From: Rhodospirillales bacterium
Lineage (GTDB): Bacteria; Pseudomonadota; Alphaproteobacteria; QKFK01; SZUA-500
Length of the DNA stretch: 33,350 nt
Reading direction: 5' to 3'
Assembly (NCBI GenBank): GCA_003252195.1
Contig: QKFK01000186.1
Span: forward strand, 1-33,350
The notes under the pieces were generated by a model. That model was not told the DNA's origin, ran no database searches, and saw only the letters and a program-made list of their open reading frames with translations. A program made the position numbers and the translations under genes. Positions 18,280-27,620 of this stretch are shown one piece after another. Numbering within the stretch: the stretch's first letter is position 1; each line of letters opens with the position of its first letter.

Positions 18280-20910
18280 ATGGTAAAAAGAATGCTCATC
18301 GATGATACGCATCGTGAAGAGACGCGTGTTGTTGTAATGAATGGTACTAAATTAGAAGATTTTGAAATAGAAACTTCTAGAAGAAAACAACTCAAAGGCA
18401 ATATCTACTTAGCAAAAGTAATCAGAGTAGAACCTTCTTTGCAAGCAGCCTTTGTTGATTATGGCGGAAACCGTCACGGCTTTTTAGCTTTTAGCGAAAT
18501 TCACCCAGATTATTATCAAATCCCAGTATCTGACCGTGAAGCTTTAATGGCAGAAGTAAACCGCATTGCCGAAGAAAATGCTAAAGAATTTGAAGCTGAA
18601 TTTGCAGAAGACGAAGCTCAATCACAAGAAATAACTGCTGAATATACAGAAGTAGAAGCAACCGAAGAGCAGAACGGCATAGAAGCTTCTGAGAATACAG
18701 ATACTGATACTCATGAAGACAACAAAGAAATGGCTTTAGAAGCTAAAGATGATAGCGAAGTTATCACCGAAGAAGCTCCTAAAGAAGAAGTTGTAGAAAG
18801 CGAAGTAACAGAAACATCTGAAGAAACTTCTGAAACAACATCAGAAGATACAATTGCCACAGAAGAAAGCTCTGAAACAGAAGAACCTGTGTCAACAGAA
18901 AGCAACAATGAAGAGCCAAAAGAGCAAAGACGCAAAGAAAGAAATGCTCGCAATATCTTCAGAAGATACAAAATCCAAGAAGTTATTAAAAAGAATCAAA
19001 TCTTGCTCATCCAAATTACCAAAGAAGAACGTGGTAACAAAGGTGCTGCTCTTACTACATATTTATCATTAGCTGGTAGATATTGCGTGTTAATGCCAAA
19101 CAGCCCTAACAGTGGTGGTGTTTCTCGTAAAATCACCAACATGGGCGATAGACGTAAGTTAAAAAGTATTTTATCAGACCTTCCAACAAGTTTGGATATG
19201 TCTATTATTATACGCACAGCTGGTTTAGAGCGTAACAAAGCAGAAATCACAAGAGATTATAACTACTTAATTCGCACATGGAATCAAATTAGAGACACAG
19301 CGTTAAAAGCTACTGCTCCATCATTGATACATGAAGAAGGTAACTTAATTTTACGCGCGATTCGTGATATTTGCGATACAGATATTGATGAAATCCTTGT
19401 TGAAGGTAAAGACGGCTACAAAAACGCTAAAGAATTCATGAAATTGATTACACCTAGCTATGCCCGTAAAGTTAAGGAATATAAAGACAAGAACATGCCT
19501 TTATTCCACCGTTTCCAAGTTGAACTACAATTAGAGAGCTTACATAGCTCTGTTGTTCAGCTAGAATCTGGCGGATATTTGGTAATCAACCCAACCGAAG
19601 CATTAGTTGCAATTGACGTTAACTCAGGCCGTTCAACCAAAGAACGCAACATTGAGGAAACAGCTCTTAATACTAACTTAGAAGCAGCCGATGAAGTTGC
19701 TAGACAATTGCGTCTACGTAATCTTGCTGGTTTAGTGGTGATTGACTTTATTGATATGGAAGAACAATCTCATAACCATGCTGTTGAACGCAGAATGAGA
19801 GAAGCTCTTAAACTTGACCGTTCACGTGTTCAAGTTGGTAAAATCAGTGGCTTTGGCTTAATGGAGCTTTCTCGCCAGAGAATGCACTCAAGCTTCTTAG
19901 AAATGAGCTATCAACTTTGCCCTCACTGTAAAGGTAAAGGATTAATCCGCTCTATCGAAAACAGCGCTATTTATGTTCTTCGTATTATTGAAAGTGAAGG
20001 CATTAGAGATCGCTCAAGCAAAATCAGCATTACAGTTCCAACTGATATTGCTCTTTATATCTTGAACAAGAAACGCGATAGAATTTCTGAGATTGAAGAA
20101 CGTTATGGCTTAAAAGTTATTATTAACGGTAGCGATGAAATGCTCTTTAACACAGATTATCAACTTGAGCGCATCAAAAAAGATAGCGAAAGCGATGAAG
20201 AAATTGTTGTAGTTGAAGAACAAACTGAAGAAAACAACAACTCTAATAATAATCGCAATAGAAACAGAAGAGATAACAGAAACCACAGAGACAATCGTAA
20301 AGAAGCTAGAAAACCAGCTGAAGAAGACGACGAAATAGTTTCTGGAGAAGAACACCAAGAAGAAACTTCTGAGGACGAAGAAAAGAGAGACGATAAAAAG
20401 CGTTCAAGACGTAGAGGCTCTCGTGGAAACAACCGCAGAAGAAAAGATCGCTACAAAAACAGAGAAGAGAGATCTGCAGAAGAATCATCTGAAAATAAAG
20501 ATGAGGCAGAGCACCAACCAGAGCAAAACGAAAATGTTTCTGAAAATGCATCTTCAACTGAAGACAGACAAGAAGTAGCACCTTCTGAAAATTCAGAAAC
20601 ATCTGAAAATGCAGAAAAATCTGAAGGTTCTAACAACAAGCGTAAATTTGACAAGAGACGTGGCAAGAAACGCAAATTTAACGATCGTCGCAAACCTCGT
20701 GATAACAAAGAGCAACCAGCTCGCGAACAAGCAAAACCAGCTGGTGGACAACAAACACAAATTATCACATTGTTTAGCAATCACGTTAAACCAGAAGATA
20801 AAGCATCGTCTCATGCTGAAAAAGCTCCAGCACGCGCAGCAGCAAACGAGGCTGGCGATGACGGCAAAGAAGAAAAGAAAAAAGGATGGCTAAAACGCCT
20901 TCTTGACTAA
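18280..20910 (+). CDS. rne: ribonuclease E
   Basis: S1 region (GNIYLAKVIRVEPSLQAAFVDYGGNRHGFLAFSEI), VAIDVNSGRST, LAGLVVIDFIDM, Zn-link CPHCKGKG, Arg/Glu-rich C-terminal half. Confidence 0.96.
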   Translation: MVKRMLIDDTHREETRVVVMNGTKLEDFEIETSRRKQLKGNIYLAKVIRVEPSLQAAFVDYGGNRHGFLAFSEIHPDYYQIPVSDREALMAEVNRIAEENAKEFEAEFAEDEAQSQEITAEYTEVEATEEQNGIEASENTDTDTHEDNKEMALEAKDDSEVITEEAPKEEVVESEVTETSEETSETTSEDTIATEESSETEEPVSTESNNEEPKEQRRKERNARNIFRRYKIQEVIKKNQILLIQITKEERGNKGAALTTYLSLAGRYCVLMPNSPNSGGVSRKITNMGDRRKLKSILSDLPTSLDMSIIIRTAGLERNKAEITRDYNYLIRTWNQIRDTALKATAPSLIHEEGNLILRAIRDICDTDIDEILVEGKDGYKNAKEFMKLITPSYARKVKEYKDKNMPLFHRFQVELQLESLHSSVVQLESGGYLVINPTEALVAIDVNSGRSTKERNIEETALNTNLEAADEVARQLRLRNLAGLVVIDFIDMEEQSHNHAVERRMREALKLDRSRVQVGKISGFGLMELSRQRMHSSFLEMSYQLCPHCKGKGLIRSIENSAIYVLRIIESEGIRDRSSKISITVPTDIALYILNKKRDRISEIEERYGLKVIINGSDEMLFNTDYQLERIKKDSESDEEIVVVEEQTEENNNSNNNRNRNRRDNRNHRDNRKEARKPAEEDDEIVSGEEHQEETSEDEEKRDDKKRSRRRGSRGNNRRRKDRYKNREERSAEESSENKDEAEHQPEQNENVSENASSTEDRQEVAPSENSETSENAEKSEGSNNKRKFDKRRGKKRKFNDRRKPRDNKEQPAREQAKPAGGQQTQIITLFSNHVKPEDKASSHAEKAPARAAANEAGDDGKEEKKKGWLKRLLD

Positions 20911-20916
20911 CCAAAC

Positions 20917-20947
20917 AAAAAGCGGCTTTTAATAAGCCGCTTTTTTT
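20917..20947 (+). terminator. intrinsic terminator after rne
   Basis: AGCGGCTT-ttaat-AAGCCGCT followed by TTTTTTT. Confidence 0.88.
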
Positions 20948-21138
20948 ATGTTTCGAGTTCAACACTACCACTACTAATAAGCTGAAAACATGCAGACAAT
21001 CAACCACAGAGGCTCGCGAAGCTAATGGGCCAGCGAACATATCTTCTCAACCGTTAATACCGCCTGCGTAAGCTAGTGGAAGTCTATGTTTTAGACTATT
21101 GTAATGATATGGTTCTAACTTAAGAACCATACAACGCA

Positions 21139-22143
21139 CTAACTTTCACTACTGTTTTTATTTAAGCGAAAAATCAATTCTTCCGCGATTAACTTTGTTT
21201 GATTAAGAGGAGAATGAGACCATTCGTTATCTTCACATGAATTATCGCTTAAATAACGAGCATACCCTAGAGAAACCAATTCCTCGTGTAATTTAGCATG
21301 TTTAGGAGCAACCAAATCTTTAGGAGCATATAAATAAACAGGTCTTGTTGTAGCACATGCCTCACAGCACATAGAGACAGAATCTCCAGTAACAATAATA
21401 TTATCTGCTAATGCTAAATATGCAAAATAAGGATTATCGCCACTGTCACCCCATAAATATTTATAAGAAACATCGCCAATTTTATCTGCTATAATTTTTT
21501 CCTGCTTAGCTCCTGTCCTGCGAGATGAGGTCATTAAAAAACTCCCGCCCTTTTCTTCCTTAATTTTTAGAGCCATAGAAGCTAACTCTTCTGCCATATC
21601 TTCTGTAAACTCTCTATTTTTTGTTGAACCACCTACGATAAGAGCGTGATATGGCTTAGGTAAATGTGATAGCTTTTCTTTCCACTTGCCTGTTTCTTCA
21701 TCTAATTTTACCGTTGTAATTCTATTAGGCGCACCAATTAAGCGCATTATATTGGGTTTATCTTTAACCTTCGTGTCATGAGAAGGAAGTGCTATTAAAT
21801 CACAATCTTTTGCAGAAGCATCTCCTGGGTACATAATTTGGAGAATAAAGCTTCTACCTCCTGACATTTTTTTTATGTAGCCAGCAATAGGAGCAGAACG
21901 CCTACCTGCAGATATGATAATTTTAGGAAATGAGTTGCTAATATCGTCTGAGCTAGATTTATCCATACCTATTAAAGTATTTTGCCTAAATAAGTTAGGT
22001 AACTTAACAAATGAATTATACCTAATCTTTTTTACCTCGTAAGAATATTGAGCCGATAAAAACTCAGCTATTCCTAGAGCTTGACTAACATTCCCTGCTC
22101 TATCATCAGACAGAACCCATATATCAGCAATATTCTGTAACAT
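21139..22143 (-). CDS. mitochondrial fission ELM1-like family protein
   Basis: IWVLSDDRAGNVSQALGIAEFL, IISAGRRSAPIAGYIKK, IMYPG, TSSRRTG, DNIIVTGDSVSMCCEACATTRPVYLY are typical of the ELM1 family. Confidence 0.85.
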   Translation of the reverse strand: MLQNIADIWVLSDDRAGNVSQALGIAEFLSAQYSYEVKKIRYNSFVKLPNLFRQNTLIGMDKSSSDDISNSFPKIIISAGRRSAPIAGYIKKMSGGRSFILQIMYPGDASAKDCDLIALPSHDTKVKDKPNIMRLIGAPNRITTVKLDEETGKWKEKLSHLPKPYHALIVGGSTKNREFTEDMAEELASMALKIKEEKGGSFLMTSSRRTGAKQEKIIADKIGDVSYKYLWGDSGDNPYFAYLALADNIIVTGDSVSMCCEACATTRPVYLYAPKDLVAPKHAKLHEELVSLGYARYLSDNSCEDNEWSHSPLNQTKLIAEELIFRLNKNSSES

Positions 22144-22223
22144 TATAATTTCCTTAAATCATTTAACAAATTATCTAACAATGCTATAATTAACCAAATT
22201 GTTTGTGAATGAAAGGTATAAAT

Positions 22224-22577
22224 ATGTTATCCGTAAAAAAAGTAACATGTCTTTTAATTATCTCGTGTTTGTTTGTGATGTCTAGCAATGCTAACGTATA
22301 TGCACAAACAGCTAATCAAGAGAAAAGTTTTAAAGTAACTAAGTCCGTACCAGACTGGTTTAAGGACTTTAGAATGACATATCTTTTAATGCAAAAAAGA
22401 ATGCAAAAACCTGAATATCAAGAATATATAAACACCCTTCAAACTGACCGAAAATTCCAAAAAGATTTAGCAAAAAACATGGAAGAGGTTGGTGTTGAAA
22501 AGTCAGATAGCTCTTTTGATAAACAGAATGATAAAAAGCTTGAGATCATTAGCAGACAGTATCTGTCAATATATTAA
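22224..22577 (+). CDS. small putative secreted/periplasmic hypothetical protein
   Basis: SD-like gaaaggt before ATG; signal-peptide-like MLSVKKVTCLLIISCLFVMSSNANVYAQ; charged mature part. Confidence 0.6.
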   Translation: MLSVKKVTCLLIISCLFVMSSNANVYAQTANQEKSFKVTKSVPDWFKDFRMTYLLMQKRMQKPEYQEYINTLQTDRKFQKDLAKNMEEVGVEKSDSSFDKQNDKKLEIISRQYLSIY

Positions 22578-22789
22578 CCCTAGCATTCAGAAAGTAGCAT
22601 TATTTAGCATGCAGACCTACAAAATATCACTATATGTAGTATAAACCATACAACACATAGACTAAAGTATTGTTTATTTACACATAGTGTTTATGTTAGT
22701 ATTTGCTTTACTAATTTGCAGGATAATAACGAATTATTTCGTTGATATACATTGGTATATAATTATAAAACTTAGTCAACGGGTGTGAA

Positions 22790-23188
22790 ATGGGCGACAA
22801 ACCAAATGGCTTTGATCAGTTACGTAGAATTTTTAAAATTCATCAGTACAGAAGCAAAGTGATTGCAGAAAAGAAAATGAAAGAAGAAGTTGAGCAAATG
22901 CGACTTCATTCTAATATTGTGCCTACAGCAGTAGCAGAAATGCCTTCCGCAATTATGCCTCATGATATTTCTGCTCTAGTACAAGATCATTTGGCAGAAA
23001 CCACCCGGCTTAATCTTGTTACTATGAATAATAATCTCTACAACCAACCTCCCCAATTATACACACCACCTAACGAAGCTCCTCAAATTTATACACCTAC
23101 AGTTAGTAGCAACCAAAACAATCGCCATAACCCTGTTGCTCCAACCGAATATTACTCACCAGCCATCACAAAAATTTCTCGCGATTAA
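22790..23188 (+). CDS. hypothetical protein with a Pro/Tyr-rich C-terminal half
   Basis: Uninterrupted 132-aa ORF in a gap between same-strand genes; short internal repeat PPQLYTPPNEAPQIYTPTV. Weak SD. Confidence 0.5.
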   Translation: MGDKPNGFDQLRRIFKIHQYRSKVIAEKKMKEEVEQMRLHSNIVPTAVAEMPSAIMPHDISALVQDHLAETTRLNLVTMNNNLYNQPPQLYTPPNEAPQIYTPTVSSNQNNRHNPVAPTEYYSPAITKISRD

Positions 23189-23262
23189 TTTCAAATTTGC
23201 CATTACAAATTTTGTTTTTAATCATATATTAGCGTGAGCATATGGTATAGAGGACGTGAATT

Positions 23263-24468
23263 ATGGATTATTCTTTGTTTTTCAAACAATCCCTAGAGGA
23301 AATAAAACAAAACGGAAATTATAGAGAATTTGCACATATCAAAAGAGAAGTTGGTCAATTACCAAAAGCAAAAATTTTTAGAAACAACCAATGGTCAGAT
23401 ATAACCATATGGTGCTCAAATGATTACCTTGGCATGGGTCATAACAACCAAGTTATCAAGGCTTTTAACCACGCGGCCTCAGAATCTGGCACCGGCGCAG
23501 GCGGAACCCGCAACATCTCTGGCAACAACCACTACCATATAGAGTTAGAAAAAGAATTATCATCTTGGTATAAAAAAGACTCTGCTCTTCTTTTTACATC
23601 TGGTTATGTGGCTAATTTAACAGCCCTTGCAACCCTAGGATCAAAGCTTCCCAATTGTGTTATTTTATCAGATGAGCTAAATCATAATTCTATGATTGCA
23701 GGTATAAAGTATTCAAAAGCTGAAAAAATTATATTTAAACATAATGACTTGAGTGATTTAGAAGAAAAACTCCGCACTCAACCGATAAACCGTCCAAAAA
23801 TTGTAGCCTTTGAATCTGTTTATTCAATGTCAGCTGATATTGCACCCATAAAAGAAATTTGTGAGTTAGCAAAAAAATATAATGCCCTCACATATTTAGA
23901 TGAAGTCCACGCTGTTGGAATGTATGGAACAACAGGCTCTGGAGTTGCAGAAAAGGTAAATTGCCTAGATATGGTTGATGTAATTCAAGGCACATTAGGC
24001 AAGGCAATTGGTGTAATTGGTGGATATATCACAGCAAAATCAGAATTAGTAGATTTTATCAGAAGCTTTGGGCAAGGATTTATTTTTACCACCTCATTAC
24101 CTCCTGCAATAGCAGCTGCGGCGACTACTAGCATTAGGATATTAAAAGAATCTAGCAATTTGCGTATCAAGCACCAACAAAACGCATCTTACCTAAAATC
24201 ACTACTTAAAAAGAACAATATTTCATATATAGATGAAGCTAGTCATATTGTCCCTGTAATGATTGGGGATAGTGTTTTATGCAAACAAACAAGTGATATG
24301 TTACTTGATACATATGGAATATACGTTCAACCTATAAATTATCCTACTGTTGCTAAAGGAACAGAAAGGCTACGCTTCACACCCTCTCCATATCACACCA
24401 AAGAAGATATGGATTATCTAATCTCAGCTATAAAAGCCACTTTGAACGAATATAAAATAGCTTCGTAA
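23263..24468 (+). CDS. hemA: 5-aminolevulinate synthase
   Basis: WCSNDYLGMG, SGTGAGGTRNISGNNHYHIELE, LSDELNHNSMIAGIK, TYLDEVHAVGMYG, QGTLGKAIGVIGGYI match ALAS (C4 pathway). Confidence 0.95.
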   Translation: MDYSLFFKQSLEEIKQNGNYREFAHIKREVGQLPKAKIFRNNQWSDITIWCSNDYLGMGHNNQVIKAFNHAASESGTGAGGTRNISGNNHYHIELEKELSSWYKKDSALLFTSGYVANLTALATLGSKLPNCVILSDELNHNSMIAGIKYSKAEKIIFKHNDLSDLEEKLRTQPINRPKIVAFESVYSMSADIAPIKEICELAKKYNALTYLDEVHAVGMYGTTGSGVAEKVNCLDMVDVIQGTLGKAIGVIGGYITAKSELVDFIRSFGQGFIFTTSLPPAIAAAATTSIRILKESSNLRIKHQQNASYLKSLLKKNNISYIDEASHIVPVMIGDSVLCKQTSDMLLDTYGIYVQPINYPTVAKGTERLRFTPSPYHTKEDMDYLISAIKATLNEYKIAS

Positions 24469-24511
24469 TAAATTGACACATTTGTTTACTTTATTTTTTT
24501 CATTTTATTCA

Positions 24512-24539
24512 TTGACAAACGAATAAAAATGCATAAATT
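24512..24539 (+). promoter_or_regulatory. putative sigma70-type promoter
   Basis: TTGACA (24512-24517), 16-nt spacer, TAAATT (24534-24539), upstream of the short ORF at 24591. Confidence 0.45.
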
Positions 24540-24590
24540 GTGGGGCAGAAACAAAAGATAAAAGTAGTATGCATAACAAAAGAGGAAAAT

Positions 24591-24839
24591 ATGCATAAGG
24601 AATGTAAGTTAACAAGCACAAGAGCTATTCAGCGAAAAAGTTTTATAAAAACTTATTTAGCATCATTCTTTTTGTATGGTGCTTTGTATGGTGCAAATGT
24701 ATCGGAAGCATATGCTTCATCACAAAAAAACAGGAATATATCAACAGCCCTAGTAGGCTGTTTTTTTATGCCTTTTTTTCAAACAAACAAAAACAACCAA
24801 AAAATAATAAAAAAATACCAAACTACGAGGGAAATATAA
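24591..24839 (+). CDS. short secreted-peptide-like ORF containing an internal terminator (possible leader ORF)
   Basis: SD-like AGAGGAAAAT then ATG; MHKECKLTSTRAIQRKSFIKTYLASFFLYGALYGANVSEAYASS resembles a signal peptide. ATG at 24591 preferred over 24540. Confidence 0.45.
   Translation: MHKECKLTSTRAIQRKSFIKTYLASFFLYGALYGANVSEAYASSQKNRNISTALVGCFFMPFFQTNKNNQKIIKKYQTTREI
24743..24769 (+). terminator. intrinsic terminator inside the short ORF
   Basis: AACAGCC-ctagta-GGCTGTT followed by TTTTT. Confidence 0.75.
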
Positions 24840-24840
24840 C

Positions 24841-25761
24841 ATGGAAATAGATTCCAGAAAAAATGACTTGCGCCTAAAACTAGCAAACGATGCCATAAAG
24901 GCAATTGCATTATCTCCAACAGGAAAAGCTTTACTAAATGAACTTCCAAATGGAACAATAAAAAAAATAAAAGACACTGGAGTTTACAAAAGAAATGGAT
25001 CCTTAGATTGGCTTCCAGAAGAATACAGAGTTCCAGATGAAGGCATTCTAGAGCTAATTGAAAATATTGTTGATGATATAAGCCTAGAGCGCAATCCAGA
25101 GCTACTTGAACATAAAAAGCCAAACAACCAGTATTCTTTGCATACATCATTAGTCGCCAGAAGGATCAACCAATCTATAAACAAAACTATAATTAACAAA
25201 ATTGCCAATGAGATTAGCCACAATGGGCATAATTTATATCACTACGACACTTTCATTTCAGACAACAAGAATAAAAATAAAAACAAAAATGACACCGAAA
25301 TTTTCAAATCCTATTTTGAAGATGATAAAATGTATCATTGGTCTGACTTTGGATTATTAGGAACATATAAAAGTGTTTGTGGCAGATTAGAACAACATAA
25401 AAAACACTGTGTTAATAACGATATAAACACTGAAAATGACGTTAAATATTCTAACCTCAATAGGTTTTTAGATAACGCTCTTGCCCCATTCTCTGAAAAA
25501 GACCTAAAAGAGAATTTTGCATCATTAACATGGAGTGGAATCATTAATGTTCCATACCATAGAGAGCAAATTATGCAGAATGCAGCTTCAGTTCCTGAGC
25601 TAATGTCATTAAAAAAAATGATAAAAGCAACTAAACAGATGGAGTTTAAAAAAGAAGCGAAAGAACAAGAGGTTAGCACTAAAAAACCTGAAGAGAATAA
25701 AGACAAAAAGAAGCTAAAATTACCTTTCTCAATCTTTGCAAAGCAACAATACAATAGATAA
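24841..25761 (+). CDS. uncharacterised charged protein (KRNG/WxPEE N-terminal motif)
   Basis: SD-like gaggga then ATG; 306-aa ORF; no signal peptide; N-terminus SPTGKALLNELPNGTIKKIKDTGVYKRNGSLDWLPEEY; Lys/Glu-rich C-terminus. Confidence 0.75.
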   Translation: MEIDSRKNDLRLKLANDAIKAIALSPTGKALLNELPNGTIKKIKDTGVYKRNGSLDWLPEEYRVPDEGILELIENIVDDISLERNPELLEHKKPNNQYSLHTSLVARRINQSINKTIINKIANEISHNGHNLYHYDTFISDNKNKNKNKNDTEIFKSYFEDDKMYHWSDFGLLGTYKSVCGRLEQHKKHCVNNDINTENDVKYSNLNRFLDNALAPFSEKDLKENFASLTWSGIINVPYHREQIMQNAASVPELMSLKKMIKATKQMEFKKEAKEQEVSTKKPEENKDKKKLKLPFSIFAKQQYNR

Positions 25762-25833
25762 ACCTACTGTGTTGTGCTAGAATGTATCTCTTGGGAATTT
25801 ATGAGCAGTAATTAATAAAAATGGAGGGGTAAT

Positions 25834-26139
25834 ATGAGTAAAAAAACCTATGCCTTAGCTATTATTGCGTTATTAACTGCCTGCGCCTCAGATCCAGAAG
25901 TTATTGTAAAAAACGAGCCAATTGACTTAAAACCTGCTGTTGAGCCATTGCCTCAGCCTTATGTGCAAACTGTTATATCAAACACAATTGGGGTTGTTTA
26001 TGAATATGACAATATGAGTCTGCAAGAAATAGCCGATAAAGCAACTATGTATTGTGCTGGAGAAGGCAAAAAAACCTTTATTAAATTTACTTCGGTTCTA
26101 AAAAATGGACATCAAACTGCAAGCTTTGTATGCGAATAA
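25834..26139 (+). CDS. small putative lipoprotein
   Basis: SD ggaggggtaat then ATG; lipobox-like LLTAC at the end of a hydrophobic N-terminus (MSKKTYALAIIALLTACAS). Confidence 0.8.
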   Translation: MSKKTYALAIIALLTACASDPEVIVKNEPIDLKPAVEPLPQPYVQTVISNTIGVVYEYDNMSLQEIADKATMYCAGEGKKTFIKFTSVLKNGHQTASFVCE

Positions 26140-26160
26140 ACTGAGCAATAAAACAAAACA

Positions 26161-26189
26161 AACCGCACTATAACAATGGTGCGGTTTTC
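26161..26189 (+). terminator. intrinsic terminator after the lipoprotein gene
   Basis: AACCGCAC...GTGCGGTT followed by TTC. Confidence 0.7.
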
Positions 26190-26395
26190 TACAATATTGT
26201 ATAGTTTATTTAATATTCTTACTTAAACTTTGTTATATGAACAATTATAATAATATATACTCATTCACAATATTATTATCCCCATCACAGCAAACAACAG
26301 CCTCACAATATGGACAAAAAGATTGACAAAAGTAACTTTTTGTAGTTTTATATAGCTAATGCTTATAAATGTATTTGCAACAAAGGAATTCAGCA

Positions 26396-27364
26396 ATGTC
26401 AGACAAACTAGCAATCACTACAGCAGCTTTAGACTTTCTAAACTCTAACGAAACTGGTGCAACATTCCTTTTAGAATGCTTGCGCTCAAAAGAACGAGGA
26501 AATCTAAAAAGAAATGGAACAACTAATGGCTGGTCTCCAAAAGAAGGAGATGACACCAAATCTGTTGCTATGTCACTTGCTAAACATTTGCTAGAAACAC
26601 GCAAACATAAAGCATTTAACTATATGAGAGAAAATAACGCCCCAAATGAAATGGTGTCAGAAGGTATTATTGTAGTTTCTAATCGATATGCTCTAGCAAA
26701 ACTAAAAGATTCTATTTATGGCACGAATGAATTTAATCAAGGCAACTTTTATAGTGATGTACAAAAATTTGTAGGTACAGAAGCTAAATATCAAACCAAT
26801 ATTGCAAGCAACGAAGTAAAATCATATACAGATTTTGTTGATACATGCAAAAAAGAACGCTTAAATAATGCCGAGCTATATGAAAAAGACCCAACAGAGG
26901 CAGAATTATCAAATATAATCTTATATGAGAAAGAAGCAAAATCTTCTCGTAGCATTGCATCTATTATAGAAAAGCCTTTTGAAGGTCAAAAGATAGAAAA
27001 AGAATTTAACACTATTGCATTAAGCAACTTAACTGGCATTAAATTTAATCAAGATGAAATCAACAAAACAGCCTCCATTGCTGAAGAGAGACTAGAACCA
27101 TATAGAAAAGAGCTAAAAATATTAGATATTAAGTACAATGCAGAAAAAGCCTATATGGATAAAATAATAGAAAAGATTACTCCAGAAGAAAAAGAAAAAT
27201 CACTCGAAAGAAGAATGGATAAATTTGCTTCTCATCTTAATAAACTTGGCGATAAAAAATTTGCCGATGACGTTACAAAAGCAAAAGAAATATTAACAGA
27301 TAAAGGTGACAACCCACTTTCTATTAAAAACCTTTCTGATTATATATATAACAGCAGAAACTAG
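26396..27364 (+). CDS. uncharacterised charged protein (KRNG/WSPKE N-terminal motif), apparent relative of 24841-25761
   Basis: SD aaagga 8 nt before ATG; N-terminus NETGATFLLECLRSKERGNLKRNGTTNGWSPKEGDD resembles the 24841 product. ORF track start 26369 is less likely. Confidence 0.75.
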   Translation: MSDKLAITTAALDFLNSNETGATFLLECLRSKERGNLKRNGTTNGWSPKEGDDTKSVAMSLAKHLLETRKHKAFNYMRENNAPNEMVSEGIIVVSNRYALAKLKDSIYGTNEFNQGNFYSDVQKFVGTEAKYQTNIASNEVKSYTDFVDTCKKERLNNAELYEKDPTEAELSNIILYEKEAKSSRSIASIIEKPFEGQKIEKEFNTIALSNLTGIKFNQDEINKTASIAEERLEPYRKELKILDIKYNAEKAYMDKIIEKITPEEKEKSLERRMDKFASHLNKLGDKKFADDVTKAKEILTDKGDNPLSIKNLSDYIYNSRN

Positions 27365-27384
27365 ACTTAAAATTGTATGCCATA

Positions 27385-27420
27385 AAAAAAACAGCACGTT
27401 CTACATGTGCTGTTTTTTTA
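27385..27420 (+). terminator. intrinsic terminator after 26396-27364
   Basis: AACAGCAC-gttctacat-GTGCTGTT followed by TTTTT. Confidence 0.85.
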
Positions 27421-27620
27421 TTGTAGAGTTTTTATAACTTACAAACATCTTTAGCTTATCAGAACTATGCAATATCATTAACCGACTACACATCAGCTAT
27501 ACTGGCTATATCCAATTACTTAGTTAGCTCTGTTGCATGGTGAGCAAAACATAAAATTAAAACAACCAACATTTAGCTATTTTATTACCCTCAATATAAA
27601 ACACGTAAAATAAAAATGTT

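Noticed and set aside
18711-20814. Multiple antisense and alternate-frame ORFs within rne (Ser/Leu/Phe-rich)
   Set aside because: Reading-frame shadows of the acidic/basic low-complexity parts of RNase E.
20786-21040. 84-aa minus-strand ORF spanning the rne terminator
   Set aside because: Crosses a clear terminator and is antisense to the rne 3' end; no family resemblance.
24779-25754. Minus-strand ORFs (123, 79 and 139 aa) opposite the 24841 gene
   Set aside because: Phe/Leu/Ser-rich mirrors of an AT-rich Lys/Glu coding strand; the plus-strand ORF has SD and a better composition.
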